A DNA stretch of 64,000 nucleotides from Symsagittifera roscoffensis (taxonomy: Eukaryota; Xenacoelomorpha; Acoela; Convolutidae): NCBI RefSeq assembly GCF_963678635.1, contig NC_087065.1, forward strand, positions 47,184,381 through 47,248,380, written 5' to 3'. Position 1 is the stretch's first letter. Every line of letters begins with the position of its first letter. Below, in pieces: positions 11,561 to 23,592 of the stretch. The position numbers and the translations under genes are program-made. The notes below the pieces were generated by a model. That model was given only the letters and a program-made list of their open reading frames with translations. It was not told where the DNA came from and searched no databases.

Positions 11561-13959
11561 GAATCCAGACACACAAGAAAGTTTAGGTCTTTCTATGGAT
11601 ACCCTGAACTGATTCTAATTCAGCACAAAATGTAATTATTTATTCAGCACAAAAATGGCGGAAACATTCACGTCATGATCACAAATAGCTCTTTCTGCTC
11701 TCTTGTTATTGGTGTGTTTTTGATAGTTTCGACGCAATTTTGGCTACCTCAAAGAATGTTAGGTGCTCAAATATGGCTTCCAAAAAAGGAACTTCAAAAA
11801 GCTATCATTGTCAAGAAAAACTTAATTTTTGCTAATTTATCTCCAATTTATCCCTAGAGGAGTAGAAAAAGCAGTTGATTACAGCCAGGTGCATGTCAAA
11901 TCATCGCACAGCTTTAATTCTGTTTAATTTTAATTTAAGTTGGGTAGGACCTTAGAAAACTATTGAAAAAAAGGGATAAGAAACGATATCTTATAATTCT
12001 AATTCTACGATCTAAAAAAATGTCGTTCGCTTCGTTCAATAATACCAAAAAATGCTTAGACAAATGGCGCAGAAGGAATAGGCGTGTCCAAATATTCGGA
12101 AATAGCCCAAAAAAAATTGATTTATTCAACAGTAATTGCGTTTATTTACAACAAATGCGACTTTTAAAATTTTCAGCGCCTTTGGCCCACATTAGAAAGC
12201 GTAAAAAAATAACTAAGAAGACCTTTTTCGGGACAATATTGTCTTAAAGCCATTTTTTAGGTTTATTTTTGCATCAAGCTATCTAAAATGTAAGATGCAT
12301 TGCAACTAGAGCGACCTTAGCATTTACCTATCAAATAATATAATTAACTTGCAACCTTTGCGACGGGTCCAGATGTCCCGAGGGAGTCAATAAAAGACCT
12401 AATTAAAATCCCAACTATGGCTTCAAGTTTCCTTCTTCTAATAGTATCAGGTTAGCGATGATGATAAAAATCCTAGTTATCAATTCATGAAATTTTCATA
12501 CAAACTACACGTGGAAAGAAAAGTCAAGCTCAAGGCAAATGAGGACAACACAACTTCGAAAAAATTTATCCTGTAGCTCGTCTCATCTGTGTAAGATCGA
12601 AATAAAGCACAATTGATTAACACAGAGGTAAAGCTGCGCTTCGCAAACACTTGCGAGAACACGACCAAAAAGCAGCTCTATCAAGTGACATACGAAAAAG
12701 TAGGAATAAGCCTCGAATTAACAAAAACTCGAGGCTCAGCAAAATCTGCGACCTAGCAAATTTGAGTCTCATGCACTGACCATTCAGCCAACGGATGCTA
12801 AAATCCCCAAAAATTGCAAATGGTAAAGCCACATTATGTATAAATTATGCGTTTCAAAAAATTGCGAAATATATTGGGTTAAAAAATTTCTGGAATCAAC
12901 ATTTTATTGTTGTTATGTTGTTTGAATCAAATAGTTTTCTTCGATTCTCTTGATGAATTAAACATGCATCAACTGTGTAAATTTATAACTATTCGAATGT
13001 CAAAGCACATCTTATCAATAAGCTGTAAAGATGCAACTAAACTTCAAAGGTGCAACAAAATATCAAAATACCTTATTGTCAATTCGATGCAGCAAATTCG
13101 ACGCAGTAAATATTGTTGCTATAAGTCGCAACAATAATTGCGACTTAGTCGCCGCAACAGAAGTCGCAACAAAATATTTGTGACTTAGGTCGGAAAAAAT
13201 AAAGTTCGTACTATAACACATTGCTTCGCAAGTGTAAAAACTGTTATTATCCCGACCACCGAAAGTTGGGAGGAACTCTGCTTTCGGGTTTGCTTTATTT
13301 TTTCACGCAAAACCAGGTACATAACAAAAGTAACAGAATGGTTCCAGAGATACATAAAATTGAAGCATCGATCGACTTTGAAAAATTCTGAAAAATTTCT
13401 CAGTTCAAATTTCAGCTTTTTAGTCTAGTTTTAATAAGCTTTGTCTAGCGCTTCCTTGTCAATACTAAGTATACTAAGTTCTGTTTCAAAATGATACAAA
13501 TATGCAAAAAAAAAACTGATTTAAATACAAAATTATTTGTTTTTTCATTTTTCGAGGAAAAATGTGATCAAAAACATCTAGCTTACTAAAAATCCGATTC
13601 GTTCCTTATATCAAATCACGCGCAAAAAACTTGAAGATATTAATTTTTTCAGAAAGTTTTCCTATAAGTGTGGGCGGAATTTTCTGTGTTTTTTACACAG
13701 CAACCGTCTACTCCTACTCACATCGAATCTCTCCAATTTCAATTGATTATGCGCTAAAACTGGAAAAAATTCTTGATATAACAAAAAAACTTGTAGCTTG
13801 TTTTAAAATAATCAAACCGACAAAAAAGCTAACAAATTTGAAGAACACGAAATATGACTGACCTTTTAGAGATTTAAAAAAATATCAAGTATTAGAAAAC
13901 TATTTTAAGATTTACATTAAAAAAATATATATTTCAAGTATTTTTTACGGTTGACAGCT
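11561..13959. other. Noncoding interval, S2 remnants and a palindrome
   Basis: The second copy of the 10.47-10.88 kb block lies at 12058-12580. A perfect 10-bp inverted repeat, TAAGTCGCAA / TTGCGACTTA, sits at 13122-13131 and 13138-13147, within several GTCGCAACA motifs. No exon recognised. Confidence 0.45.
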
Positions 13960-14690
13960 TTAGCATAAAACCGACCCATTTTGAGAGAACTGGATCAATA
14001 AGTAACTTTTTTATTCCAGTAGGAAATCAATAAATCATAATCTACTTTCAAAAATAAAATAAAATAAAATAAAATAATCGATAATCGCGAGTGTTATCAG
14101 GCTTTTTTGCGGCATTTGTTTTCGTTATCGGAGAGGCCAGTTCCATCTTTTCAGTAAGAGTTGAATTGAATTTGAAAAAAGTCACAAGTCAATCCGCGAA
14201 AAAAAATGAACGTGAACAACTTTTAGAATTTTTTAAAGAAAAGCTGAAAACAACTTTTAGAACGTAAGGAAACAGAAAAAAAAGCCACAAATTTCGAACT
14301 TCAAATAAAAATATATAGGTTTAAAGCTCTCTGATTTTCGAGAAAAAAAATTTGATTAGCATTTTTTTTGATAAAATTAACCTGATTTCAGAAAACTCAA
14401 TCAATAGATATTTTTTTTCCACTGGGAAATCTGAAAAATAAAATTCACTTTCGAAACTAGAAGTCGACCACGTTTGTCGTGATATTTACACTGGTGCTGT
14501 TCGAGTTTGCTTTTCTTTAAACAAAGAGAAGGAACTGAACTTAGCACGAAATCGAGTCAAACCGCGAAAAATCAAACTTGAGCGTGAACAAACTTCGAAG
14601 TACAAATTTTGAACAAAAAAATTATCACGACTTATAAAAGAGTCTCCACAACGTTCATTGACTCCTAATAAGCTTTCTCGATTTCATAAC
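13960..14690 (+). repeat. Dispersed repeat U, tandem partial copies
   Basis: Two partial U copies. A short one includes the GAACTGGATCAATAAG block and an (AAAAT)n microsatellite near 14049-14076. A fuller one (about 14330-14690) ends in the promoter-like TTATAAAAGAGTC followed by ACGTTCATTGACTC. The region lies left of the last visible CASK exon. Confidence 0.55.
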
Positions 14691-15197
14691 TGCTTTCCTC
14701 AGCTTTAAATTTAAGTTCAAATTAACTAACTTGAGATGTAACTTACTAATAAAACGAAGCTGTAGTTAAAGTCGATAATTCAACAAGTTATTCATCAAGC
14801 AACTCAAGAATTGAGTGTAATAAATTTTTGTAAGACGAAATCTCGTACTTACAATTCAATATAAGGCCTTCCTTCAACAATTCATTCTATTTCCGCCGCC
14901 ACTTGCTTTCTAACTCCTCTAACAACCAGTTCTAGTGTAACGTTCTAGCGAGCAGTAGAAGAAGAGGATGATGCCCTTTTTGACAATTACATCAAAACAA
15001 CCCACTTAATTCTTAATTTACTAAATATCTAGCTCCAACACTTTTTTGATAGTTTTTGATGAAAACAGTTTATGATACGCAAGTTAATACCAACAAAATT
15101 TTTTAATGTTTTTTATTGGATACATATCAGATTCAGAAAAAATATGACTAAAAAGACACCATGCTTTATTTCATACCAACAAAACTCTGAATCTAAC
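14691..15197. other. Noncoding flank left of CASK exon 6
   Basis: Presumed CASK intron. A good minus-strand donor-like GTAAGTACG lies near 14850, but no upstream acceptor with an open reading frame fits, so no exon is called. Confidence 0.35.
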
Positions 15198-15515
15198 CTT
15201 AAGCAAGGAGACCAGCTTTGTATCGTGTGCCACAGAAGGTTCCGTGAGGTACTTTGGCTCATCGTGCAGAATATGCGCCTCCTCTATGCTATCTTGTACA
15301 GTCACAATTGAGCTGTTGACTATCCTCGTCAATTCCTTAGCTTGTGACGTGTCTAAAGCAACTTCGCTCACTACTCGTTTTTCTCCGTGGGAAGAGAAGT
15401 TGGTCCATAGAGTGCTGTTGCAAGCTACGTTAATGGCCGACTGCATCTTGCGCCGTGCATTGAAGCTGCACATCTGCTTAACTGCACGATTGAGAGGCAA
15501 GCGAGGTATCTGGTC
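15198..15515 (-). CDS. CASK: CASK exon 6: autoinhibitory-type linker and L27 start
   Basis: The acceptor is TTGAAG before 15515 and the donor is AAG|GTTAGA at 15197, giving 106 codons. It includes FNARRKMQSAINVA, matching the CASK motif FNARRKLKGAVLAA after the kinase domain, and QDSIEEAHIL, matching DSLEEIHAL ahead of the L27 domain. It is the last exon I can support. Confidence 0.85.
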
Positions 15516-18500
15516 CTTCAAAGTAATACAGTTATGAAGGTAAAATAAAACACACTATAAGTTACTCCCATTGAAAAAAAATTGAGATTAACTTTTCAGC
15601 TCTAGAAGCTATTATGGGCTGTAAATAAGAAATCAGTGCACTGATGCCATTCGTCCATTCGTCGCGCACGAAACTAGACTCGTCACGAGTCAGCGCATAT
15701 AAGAATTGAATGCAATTTTTTGGTTATTCTTCTGGGCTGGGCAATGTTGTTTCACCCTCAAGCAACGAAACGGATCATGGGCCTCGAACATCCAACCTTT
15801 AGATTGAAAGGCTAAGAGATAACCACTTCACCAAGGCTCCCCATATTCTGGCTTTTGCATAAAAAAGAATAACCGTATAGCTTGCTATCAAAACCGAACT
15901 GAATTGCAGCAATCAGTCGAAGCTTTGAAGATTGTTTTTGCAGCTCGACTTTTTGGCCAAAAATTTCAGATTGCTCCCAAAAAAACACTTTCTGTTGGCC
16001 TTAATTCACCTAGTAGATAAATCACCTAATAAATTTGTTTTCTCGCAATATCTTAAATTGTTCAAGAGTTTTTTTTGCGTATAATTCGTCGTATAATCAT
16101 ATTACGCGTAAGAAAAATTGTCCTAAGTCATACATTCACTTGACAAAAGCACCCATCACTACAAAAAGCCTCAACCCTGCTTCAGAAGCAAAAACTCTGC
16201 TTTACAAAAACTCCACCAAAGCTTTGTATTTTCTATTTAAGAAAACATAATGCAGTCAAGGGATTTGATTGCTGAGTTGGCTGTTGAAAATTTGTTGCTT
16301 GAAAACTGACTGAACTAACTCCTTTCTTACCATACAATCTTACCATAAAACAATCGATGAACACTAACTAATTCACGCGAACTATACTACTCGTGCCAAA
16401 AGAAGCTGCAGCAGAGCAAGAACACACTACTTGCTAATACCGAATCCATCTAACACTTCAAGTTGTTTTTGGTCGCAAGGAGTCTCGAAACCATTAGTAT
16501 CCTTAACAGAAAACTAAATTTACAGCAGCACGGTACCTGTATCCAGGGATGTTGTAAAGCCTCGTCTATGGTGATGCGTTTGTACTGGTCAGTAGTTAGC
16601 ATGTTCTGACATAGCTGCTTCGCCAAAAGAGACACTTCACACCATCTGTCGCTCACAAACTAAAACAAACATAACAACCAAATTTACTTCAGGCAATCTG
16701 ATAGATTTTAACATCGCTCTAAAACCCCATAATTTCTGAAATTTTTGAACAATTAACTTTCAAAGTAGAACATAGTCAACAGACAGGTGGAAAAGAGTCA
16801 ATGAAAGCAATTGAACAGAAAAAAAAAGTTTTTTTTTTATTTGAAAAAACCCGAATTTCAAATTTCCAAGAAAAAACGATAGATGGCCCTAAGGCTCGTT
16901 GAATTTCAAGAAAAACTTGTGACCAACACTTTTTTGATACAAATTACCCCAATTCTAAAAACCGGATCAATAAGTAAATTTTTTACTTCACTAGGAAATA
17001 CCAAAATTAAATTTCAGTTTCGAAATTAGAATTTGATCACGTTTTTTTGTGATCTTTACACTTTTGCTGTTTTACCTTCCTTTTACTAAAATAGATAAAC
17101 TGAACTAAAAAGAAATTAAAAGTCAAACCGCCGAAGATTAAGACTTTACCGGAAAAAAAACGAAACAAAAATTATCTCAAGCAATATATATATATATAAG
17201 AGTCTGAGCTACGTTCATCGACTCTTTAAAAACTAACGGTATAAAACTGACCGCCAAATAAGTTCTTTCCTCGCCGCGTGAAGAGAGCCATTCGGATCAA
17301 TTCAGTTCTTCTTACTATAAAAACCGTGAAATAAGCCAAATTGTTGTGATTAACTTATTAAATAGTTTTACGAACGATTAATAATATAAAAACATAGCCA
17401 ACAGACAGTTGGAGAAGTGTCAACGAACACAAGAAAACCAAAAAAGAGATGTTCTTGAAAACCAACAAGCCTCGAATTGAAAATACATATTAAATAAATA
17501 TATATTTTTAATAGAAAAATGGATCATTAGATAAGTTATTTAATCCAATGTGAAACAAAAAATTAAATCCACTTTCTAAACTAAAAACAGTTTACATCAG
17601 GAGTTAGCGTCTCTTTTAGGCAAGTGATTGGTGTAAAGAAAGAAAGTGAGTCTAAAGAGAAAAAAAAGCAAAACACGAAAAATCAACATAGAGCGCGAAC
17701 AATCAATAAAACTTATCAAAAAAACAAACAAATCATCACGAAATCTTGTTGAAAAAACTAGATGAACCAAAATTTTCGTATATATCGATACAACTAGGAG
17801 CCAGCACAAGCTGGAAGTACGCGTTTGTTATTTTTGAAAATTGTTACACTGATGCGGAACGAAATGCCTCATTTCAAAAATTGGACTTTGCCCCCAATAC
17901 CTTAGTTGTTTCTCTACTCAAAAAAGAAAGTAAAAACTTTTCAGATATTGGAATTTTCCCAAGATGATAACGTTTTTCATACAAAAAAATCAGGAAGTCG
18001 CAACTTTTGTAAAGAAAAAAATCGCAACAGCTTCTTTCGATTCAACCCTTCATTTTTGATTTGATTGGGTAGTTTTTAAGAAAAGACAAGAGTTCATAAC
18101 AAAACGCTCAAAAGGTCAACTTTCCGAAATCTAAATATTTTTCTGGAGATATTAATTTGTGGCCGCTAAGACAGAAAAAAATCCATCACCGGGTTTCTCG
18201 AATGAACACTTAACTAATTACTAATAGGCTACTATTTTATATTGCAAGTCTGTGCTTAACAAATGACAAACCAATCTTCTTTGATTTTGAGTGAACATCG
18301 CTTTCAAAGTGGAGGGCTAAATCTGTTTGCAGTAGATAAAACTCTGATAGCAATTGATCGATTCATCAATCAGTAACATAATGATTTTATGTGCAGTTGC
18401 GCAATTCTGTAAAGGTGCTAACTAATCGCAAAAAAATAAAACTAATCAGCTTCAACCCTTGATTGAACATTCAAAAATTCCAAACACGTCGATATATATT

Positions 18501-21500
18501 AACCCAATGTGAAAAGAGTCTTGAAAAACTGTTAGAATAAAGCTTAACGTGCTCAGCGCTTTTTTGGATTTTGAATTTTTCGAGAAATATTTTTAAAGCA
18601 TAACACATCAGAGCTAAGTCAATACAGCAGGGATATACTCATATTGCGCTTAAAACCCTATCAAGCCTTTATTTTTTTCTTTTCTCAATTCGCGTTTAAC
18701 TTTATTTAGTCATTTTAAGAATGTTTGCTTAATTAAAAATATGCTATTATTTTTTTTCTGCATATCTGTGCTGAAATAATTATCGTCCAAATAAACAATC
18801 TCCCCCCTAAATCAATTTAGGGAGTAGATCATTCACTCACTTAAAAGTAATATTTTTAGTCGATCAGATCTGACCATAATACATGCAGGCCCTAATGATT
18901 GGATTTGCGGGTCCAGACGACGCCGCCTTCGTCTGCTTATACTCACCCTACTCCTAAGATCCGGCATTAACCCTAACCCCGGTCCCTACAAATGTTCACC
19001 CTGTAGCCTAAACATTAGTAGAAACCAAGCCAGTGTCTGGTGCCACATGTGGCTGGATACATTTTACATGCAGGGGCCTCAAATTTTTAAAAGAACATCA
19101 GAAATTTCTACAGCCCCTTTTGCACTTCTACTTTCTTTTTTGAAGTTCAAAAATTCAATATTTTTCTACAATTATTGGATCTAATGTTTCCATCAAATTT
19201 AGCAAACAAGGCTAATTCTCATTGGGGAAAGCATGCCTGTTATCTAGTTATCTATCCTCTCCATAATCGTATATGCATTTAAATTTGATTTAGTTCATAA
19301 GGTTTTCAAATAGCAACAAATTTCAAACGCACGCGATATGGAAGACCACCACACTAACTTTTTAGGCCAGAAAATTAATCCCAAAAACAAAGGAAATTGC
19401 CAAAATGTTACCTAAATCAATCAAAATCTGAAATTAAAAATTTTGAAAACCCCTTAAGTACACCATAGCTGAAAAGTCGCGCTCAAGCTTGCTGTTGACC
19501 AGATTATAATCAGTGATAAAATTTCTCAGCCATAAAAATTCCAGTACCCGATAAGGCATGCTATGCTCCCTCTAAGGTCGAAAAACATCTTATTGTAGCC
19601 AAACGAAAACTAAACACGACTTCTGGCCTATATTTGTTTCAGAAATTTGAGTAGGAAGAGTTCATATAAAGTAACTGCAAAGAACAAATCAATCGCAATT
19701 GTAAACAAGGATAGCCGGTTATTGTGCAAGTAACAGAAAATGTTAAGAGCATAAAATGTTAAGTCTTAAAAAATACAAAAAAAAAGTTTTTTTTCTAGAA
19801 CTCAGACATACTATGCGGTCATAATAAAATAGGCAAGCTGGAAACAGCAACTAATTCCTAAAAACTAATTTAACTCGAGCTTTACTAAGTTTTCACGGAT
19901 CAATTGAGCAATCTCCCCCCGTAATGACCAATTGAGCTATCTCCCCCCCCCCAGCAAAAACGAAAAAACTCTACAAAAAGACGTCAGCAAACGCAAGTAT
20001 ATGGATGATGTGTTTATGGCACGCAATCAATTGACCGACTGAAGTTTATCTTATATGAGTATCGAGAAAAACTTTGAAAAAAAAATCGAAATTTATGAAA
20101 AAAAAACTTTTTTTTTGCAAAATTTTGTTTAGGCGACCATAGCCTCATCGAAGAAAGCGATTTACCAGGCTTGGTGCTCTAGCCATGTATCTGAATAGCA
20201 AAAACGGTTCTCCGCAGCACCTTAATATTGTTCGCAAAAACTTTTTGTCATGTTAAGAAAGGAAAAAAAGTCGCTTTTTATGGCTGTTTTATTGATTCTT
20301 TTTTCAATCTGAATGAATTGAGTTTTGATATTGTAAATTTTGGCTTGCCACAGTCGTTGGAAAATATGTTTTATGATTTCATGTCATTCAAACTATTTTC
20401 AAGTGGTTATAAACATGTCTCAAGTACCTATTGAGCTATCTCCCCCCCCCCCCCCCCCCCCCCCCACGCGAGAATGGGGGGGAGATTGCTCAATTGATCC
20501 GTTTTCACGACTTAGATTATGTACAAATAAGCTATTTTAAGCCCGCTCGCTGACCTTATTCACTCAAAATTGGACTAAGAAATTCAAACGGGTTTTTCTC
20601 GATACAGAAAAAATTTTCTCGACTGAGCAAAAAAAAAGCTAAAACACACCCAAATACAAAGTTCCTCCCCATTTTCAATGGTCGGAACAACAACCGAAAA
20701 CCATATTTACGTTGAGGTTACCGGTGCATTATACTATGCTAGTAAATAATGCAAATCCTTTTCTTTAGTGTCGCCGCCAGCTTAATATTCTGTCAAATGA
20801 CATTATGGGTTCATAAACTTTGATGATCGCAATAAATTATTCAATTCCAACAAATTCTTAAGAAAAACCTTCAAAGAAAGTCTAGAAAGATACTTTTCAA
20901 TTAAAATGTCTTTGATTTTAGCATCAACATTTTGCTACCGCCATTTCAAAGTGAACAAATTACAAGGTAACTTCATAGACCTAATTGACAGGTAATGTCT
21001 TCTTCCATGTATCATTAGCCTACCAGACAACGACACTTGTGATCATTTACATGAATCATTGGTGGCAACTTTATCCAGAGAAAGCTATCAGTTCAGATCA
21101 ATGCCTAGATAAGAATCAGATCTGATTAACAATCATCCGTTGGTAAAGACTATTAAACCACTCTCATGCCATGCAATTGAATAGTTATGAAGCTAAGGAA
21201 CGAGTCTTAGATCTAATCGGCAATCCTCAAACACCATTTACGGAGTGAGGTTTTGAAACACCTAGACTTTCATACATAAACCTTACATCTGGGGGCGCCA
21301 GTACTTGTTTGTAGACATTGACCGTCTTCCCGTTGAAGGGTAAACACCCTGTTAGCAAGACATACAGCAACACGCCACACCCCCAAATGTCAACTGGGCG
21401 TCCATAAAGTTCACATCTCACTACCTCAGGCGACATATAGTGTACAGTGCCAATCTGTTTCTGCTGCGAGTCTTGAATGAACCCTTTTTCTGGTAAAATG

Positions 21501-23405
21501 ACCGCTGCGCTGAATCCTCCAATTTTGATTTGATCCGATTTGCCCAGCAAAACACAGCTGATCTAGTGATAGGTTATTAACTTCAGCTCATTATTCACAT
21601 CAGTTTTGTCAAAAGAGTAAGTTAAAAACTTCACGAATTAGTTAATTGCACGAAAACAAAAGTTAAGTTAAAACACAATCTAGAAAACAATATCAGGTGT
21701 TGATAGATATAGTTTTACCTGTTTTGTCGCGAAACTCAGGCTACAAATAAATTGAGCAAACTATTTTTTGGTTTTCGACAATTTAGGATATGTTAGAAAT
21801 AATAAATGAGCTAGACATGTGTTCTAAAAATGTCGAAATGTCTTACTTTTATGTCACGATGTATCACTGATCTCGAATGCATAAAAGACACAGCCTCCAG
21901 CACTTGTCTCATATAGTGCCTAAATTAGACAACAAAACCATTTAACCGTTCGAAAATTCTGGAATATTTTGATAAATACAGGTCAACCTTACCGCGCAAT
22001 ATGTTCTCCGTAGACAAAAGAGGACACCCTATGCTCGATTTCGAAGCAGATATCGCGATGGTAGAGCCGTTCGTATATCATGTAGTATTTATTAAACTCC
22101 GAGCGACTATCCAGGGTCGTGACCAATTTGGGGTGTGGCTGGGGAGGGGCGTTGGGGTCATCTGTCTTTTGATTTAGCAGCAGCTTCTCCGCTATTTTGG
22201 TCTCATTTGCTAGCTGGTCTTTCGAGTATACAGATAAAAATCGAGGCACGTCTACTATTTTGACAGCGTATTTCTGATTAGTCAGTCGGTAAACACATTC
22301 GTACACAGCACTGAAGGTACCACTGCAAAAAAAATCTTTTCTAGATTGAAACATTTTTGACCCCACAGAAAAAAAAAACTTGTTTTTTGAAACAATCTCA
22401 ACATCTGATTTTCAAAAAAAGACAATTTTGGCACTGTTCGATAAAATTTAAACCAATTTGAGAAAACTGGATCAATAAGTTTAATTGCTATTTTGCTGGG
22501 AAATCTGAAAATTAAATTCCACTTTCGAAACTAGAAGTCGATCTCGTTCATGACCTTTGCATTTTTGCAGTTCGATAGTGGCGTTTGCCTTCCTTTTAAC
22601 AAAAAAAATGAACTGAACATAAAGAACAATCAAAAGTCAAACCGCGAAAAGTAAAATTAAGCCTGAGAAGGTTTGAACACTTTTCCTGAAAAAAAACTTT
22701 AAAAAAAAGAGACCTATATAAGAGTCTGAACTACATTCATCGACTCTTAAAAACTATCAAAGCTGCTAGAGAAAGGCAACGGATTGTTAAATACATACCT
22801 TGATGCTTCAGTTTCTAATACTGCAGGACCTACGGAAAAATTCTCTACTCTATTTCATCTAATAGGAAGAAAGACCCTGAAGACCCAAAAACAACTTTAA
22901 TTTAGAAAAACAAATGAAACCTCCTTGGCTGAATCACAAATAGACCTGCTATCAGAATTTTCTGGAATAGAGGGGTAGCTCCTAATGGGATTTTTTCCTA
23001 TTCAATAATGCCTGTTGGACGCAAGCTAAAATACCCAAAAGAATAAATAATGACAAGTGGTTCATGGGATTGACTCTTCTTAAAAAAATCAACCGTAGAT
23101 TCATGTGAGGCCGAAACATGCAATTCAAGGGGCAAAAGTACCTTCCAAGTAACTCCATCAACCAACTCATTTGCATTCCTATTTTTCGGTTAACCTTTGA
23201 ATCCAATTGAAAATTCTCTAATTGAACTTTCAATATATCGAGAGCGAGTGAACCTTAGAATTTCTCTCGATACTTTCAACGCTGGAGTGCAAACAATTTT
23301 CTTAATTATATCACCAATTTGTACTTACTTGTAGAGTAGCTTTGATATTTTGTAGTCAGCTTCGAAGCGGGACTCTGGTTCATCCTCGCAATACCCATTC
23401 ATCAT
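15198..23405 (-). CDS. CASK: CASK-like MAGUK kinase, six exons, 3' part not in window
   Basis: CASK is a membrane-associated guanylate kinase scaffold that links adhesion receptors and synaptic or junctional complexes; its N-terminal CaM-kinase-like domain is active without magnesium. Coding exons on the minus strand are 23405-23329, 22322-21993, 21919-21847, 21562-21287, 16659-16537 and 15515-15198. Codon phase is maintained at every junction, giving 399 residues. Landmarks are ATP-site Lys47 (AVKIVDV), HRD at 156-158, Cys163 where kinases have the metal-binding Asn, and GFS at 176-178 replacing DFG. Cys and Gly at these two sites match mammalian CASK and identify the family. The last exon reaches L27-like sequence. 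The remaining L27, PDZ, SH3 and GK parts are not found leftward, so the gene either continues past the window edge across an intron of more than 15 kb or is truncated. Confidence 0.88.
15780..15842 (-). repeat. tRNA-like SINE head in CASK intron 5
   Basis: The minus strand reads GGAGCCTTGGTGAAGTGG with a D-arm-like start, an anticodon-like hairpin CCTTT...AAAGG, and TGTTCGAGGCC like a T arm. Loop position 33 is A instead of T and the acceptor stem cannot close, so it is probably a SINE head or pseudogene. Confidence 0.5.
16537..16659 (-). CDS. CASK: CASK exon 5: end of kinase domain
   Basis: The acceptor is GTTTTAG before 16659 and the donor is CAG|GTACCG. 41 codons in phase 0 encode AKQLCQNMLTTDQYKRIT and DEALQHPWI, the usual final helices of CaM-kinase-like domains (compare CASK ALNHPWL). 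Confidence 0.88.
16767..17290 (+). repeat. Dispersed repeat U in CASK intron 4, copy
   Basis: Starts at CATAGTCAACAGACAGGTGG and ends at a TATATATAAGAGTC promoter-like block followed by ACGTTCATCGACTC (near 17190-17223). A shorter adjacent copy occupies about 17395-17710. The S2 repeat follows to about 18240. Confidence 0.6.
18884..19085 (+). mobile_element. Non-LTR retroelement ORF1 start: 2A-like motif and PHD-type cysteines
   Basis: Translating the plus strand in one frame gives an Arg-rich then Leu-rich stretch, a degenerate 2A-like ending SGINPNPGP, then KCSPCSLNI and NQASVWCH, the start of a zinc-finger (PHD) module. 2A-like sequence followed by a PHD finger is known in ORF1 of several non-LTR retrotransposon families. 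The reading frame decays after about 19085 and no RT follows. It lies antisense in CASK intron 4. A near-identical CGATCAGATCTG start also appears near 36628. Confidence 0.65.
19897..20500. mobile_element. 604-bp MITE, hAT-like, with 24-bp TIRs and 8-bp TSD
   Basis: Perfect 24-bp terminal inverted repeats lie at 19897-19920 and 20477-20500 (outer ends GGATCAATTGAGCAATC). Both sides are flanked by the direct repeat GTTTTCAC at 19889-19896 and 20501-20508. An 8-bp duplication is typical of hAT-superfamily insertions. Subterminal copies of TTGAGCTATCTCCCC occur near 19931 and 20431, the right one with a 24-base C run. No transposase is encoded. It sits in CASK intron 4. Confidence 0.85.
21287..21562 (-). 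CDS. CASK: CASK exon 4: activation segment and C-lobe
   Basis: The acceptor is CACTAG before 21562 and the donor is GAT|GTAAGG. It starts with ISCVLL (Cys in the Asn position), then IKIGGFS in place of the DFG region, then YMSPEVV, PVDIWGCGVLLYVLLTGCLPF and a Lys-rich helix. The last three are standard C-lobe landmarks and very close to CASK. Exactly 92 codons. Confidence 0.92.
21847..21919 (-). CDS. CASK: CASK exon 3: HRD catalytic loop
   Basis: A 73-nt exon too short for ordinary ORF calling. The acceptor is ATTTAG before 21919 and the donor is AAA|GTAAGA at 21846. It encodes HYMRQVLEAV followed by HSRSVIHRDIK, closely matching the CASK catalytic loop; the HRD aspartate is kept. The phase joins the exons on both sides exactly. 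Confidence 0.88.
21993..22322 (-). CDS. CASK: CASK exon 2: kinase N-lobe
   Basis: The acceptor is TTTTGCAG before 22322 and the donor is CG|GTAAGG at 21992. It encodes the glycine-loop remnant NGTFSAVYE, the ATP lysine in AVKIVDV, an alpha-C segment and DICFEIEHR, which resembles CASK DLCFEIVKR. A proline-rich insertion (residues NAPPQPHP) lengthens the loop after alpha-C compared with mammalian CASK. Confidence 0.87.
22350..22770 (+). repeat. Dispersed repeat U in CASK intron 1, copy
   Basis: Well-preserved copy with ACTTTCGAAACTAGAAGTCG, GTTCGATAGTGGCGTTTGCC and GACCTATATAAGAGTCTG (22711-22728). A diverged non-U repeat follows at about 22814-22985, resembling 24700-24870; the latter includes GGAGCGGATCCAGAGTTTT, reminiscent of hAT ends. 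Confidence 0.6.
23329..23405 (-). CDS. CASK: CASK exon 1
   Basis: Starts at tandem ATG codons (23405 and 23402) and encodes 25 residues plus two bases of codon 26. The donor is AA|GTAAGTAC at 23328. The acidic start followed by DYKISKLLY aligns with the start of the CASK kinase domain. The second ATG could equally be used. Confidence 0.75.
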
Positions 23406-23592
23406 TAAAAGTATCCGACAAAATAATAATCAAGTTTTCAATCTTCAAATAACGAAACTAATCAAGATAATCCGATAAAGTAACTGAACAAAAATCATCA
23501 ATGGAAACAAAATTGTTGTTTAAGGCTATCAGATGAGGTTTGAAAACCATAAGATCTTCAAATTTCGTTGTTAACGTTTAGATCACCCGTTG

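Noticed and set aside
14815-14985. Possible CASK exon 7 with a GTAAGTACG donor near 14850 on the minus strand
   Set aside because: The only frame open to the donor needs an acceptor without a pyrimidine tract and gives about 11 residues that do not resemble the L27 continuation.
22982-23233. 83-codon minus-strand ORF between CASK exons 1 and 2
   Set aside because: Intronic and partly shared as a diverged repeat with 24.7-24.87 kb; no domain.
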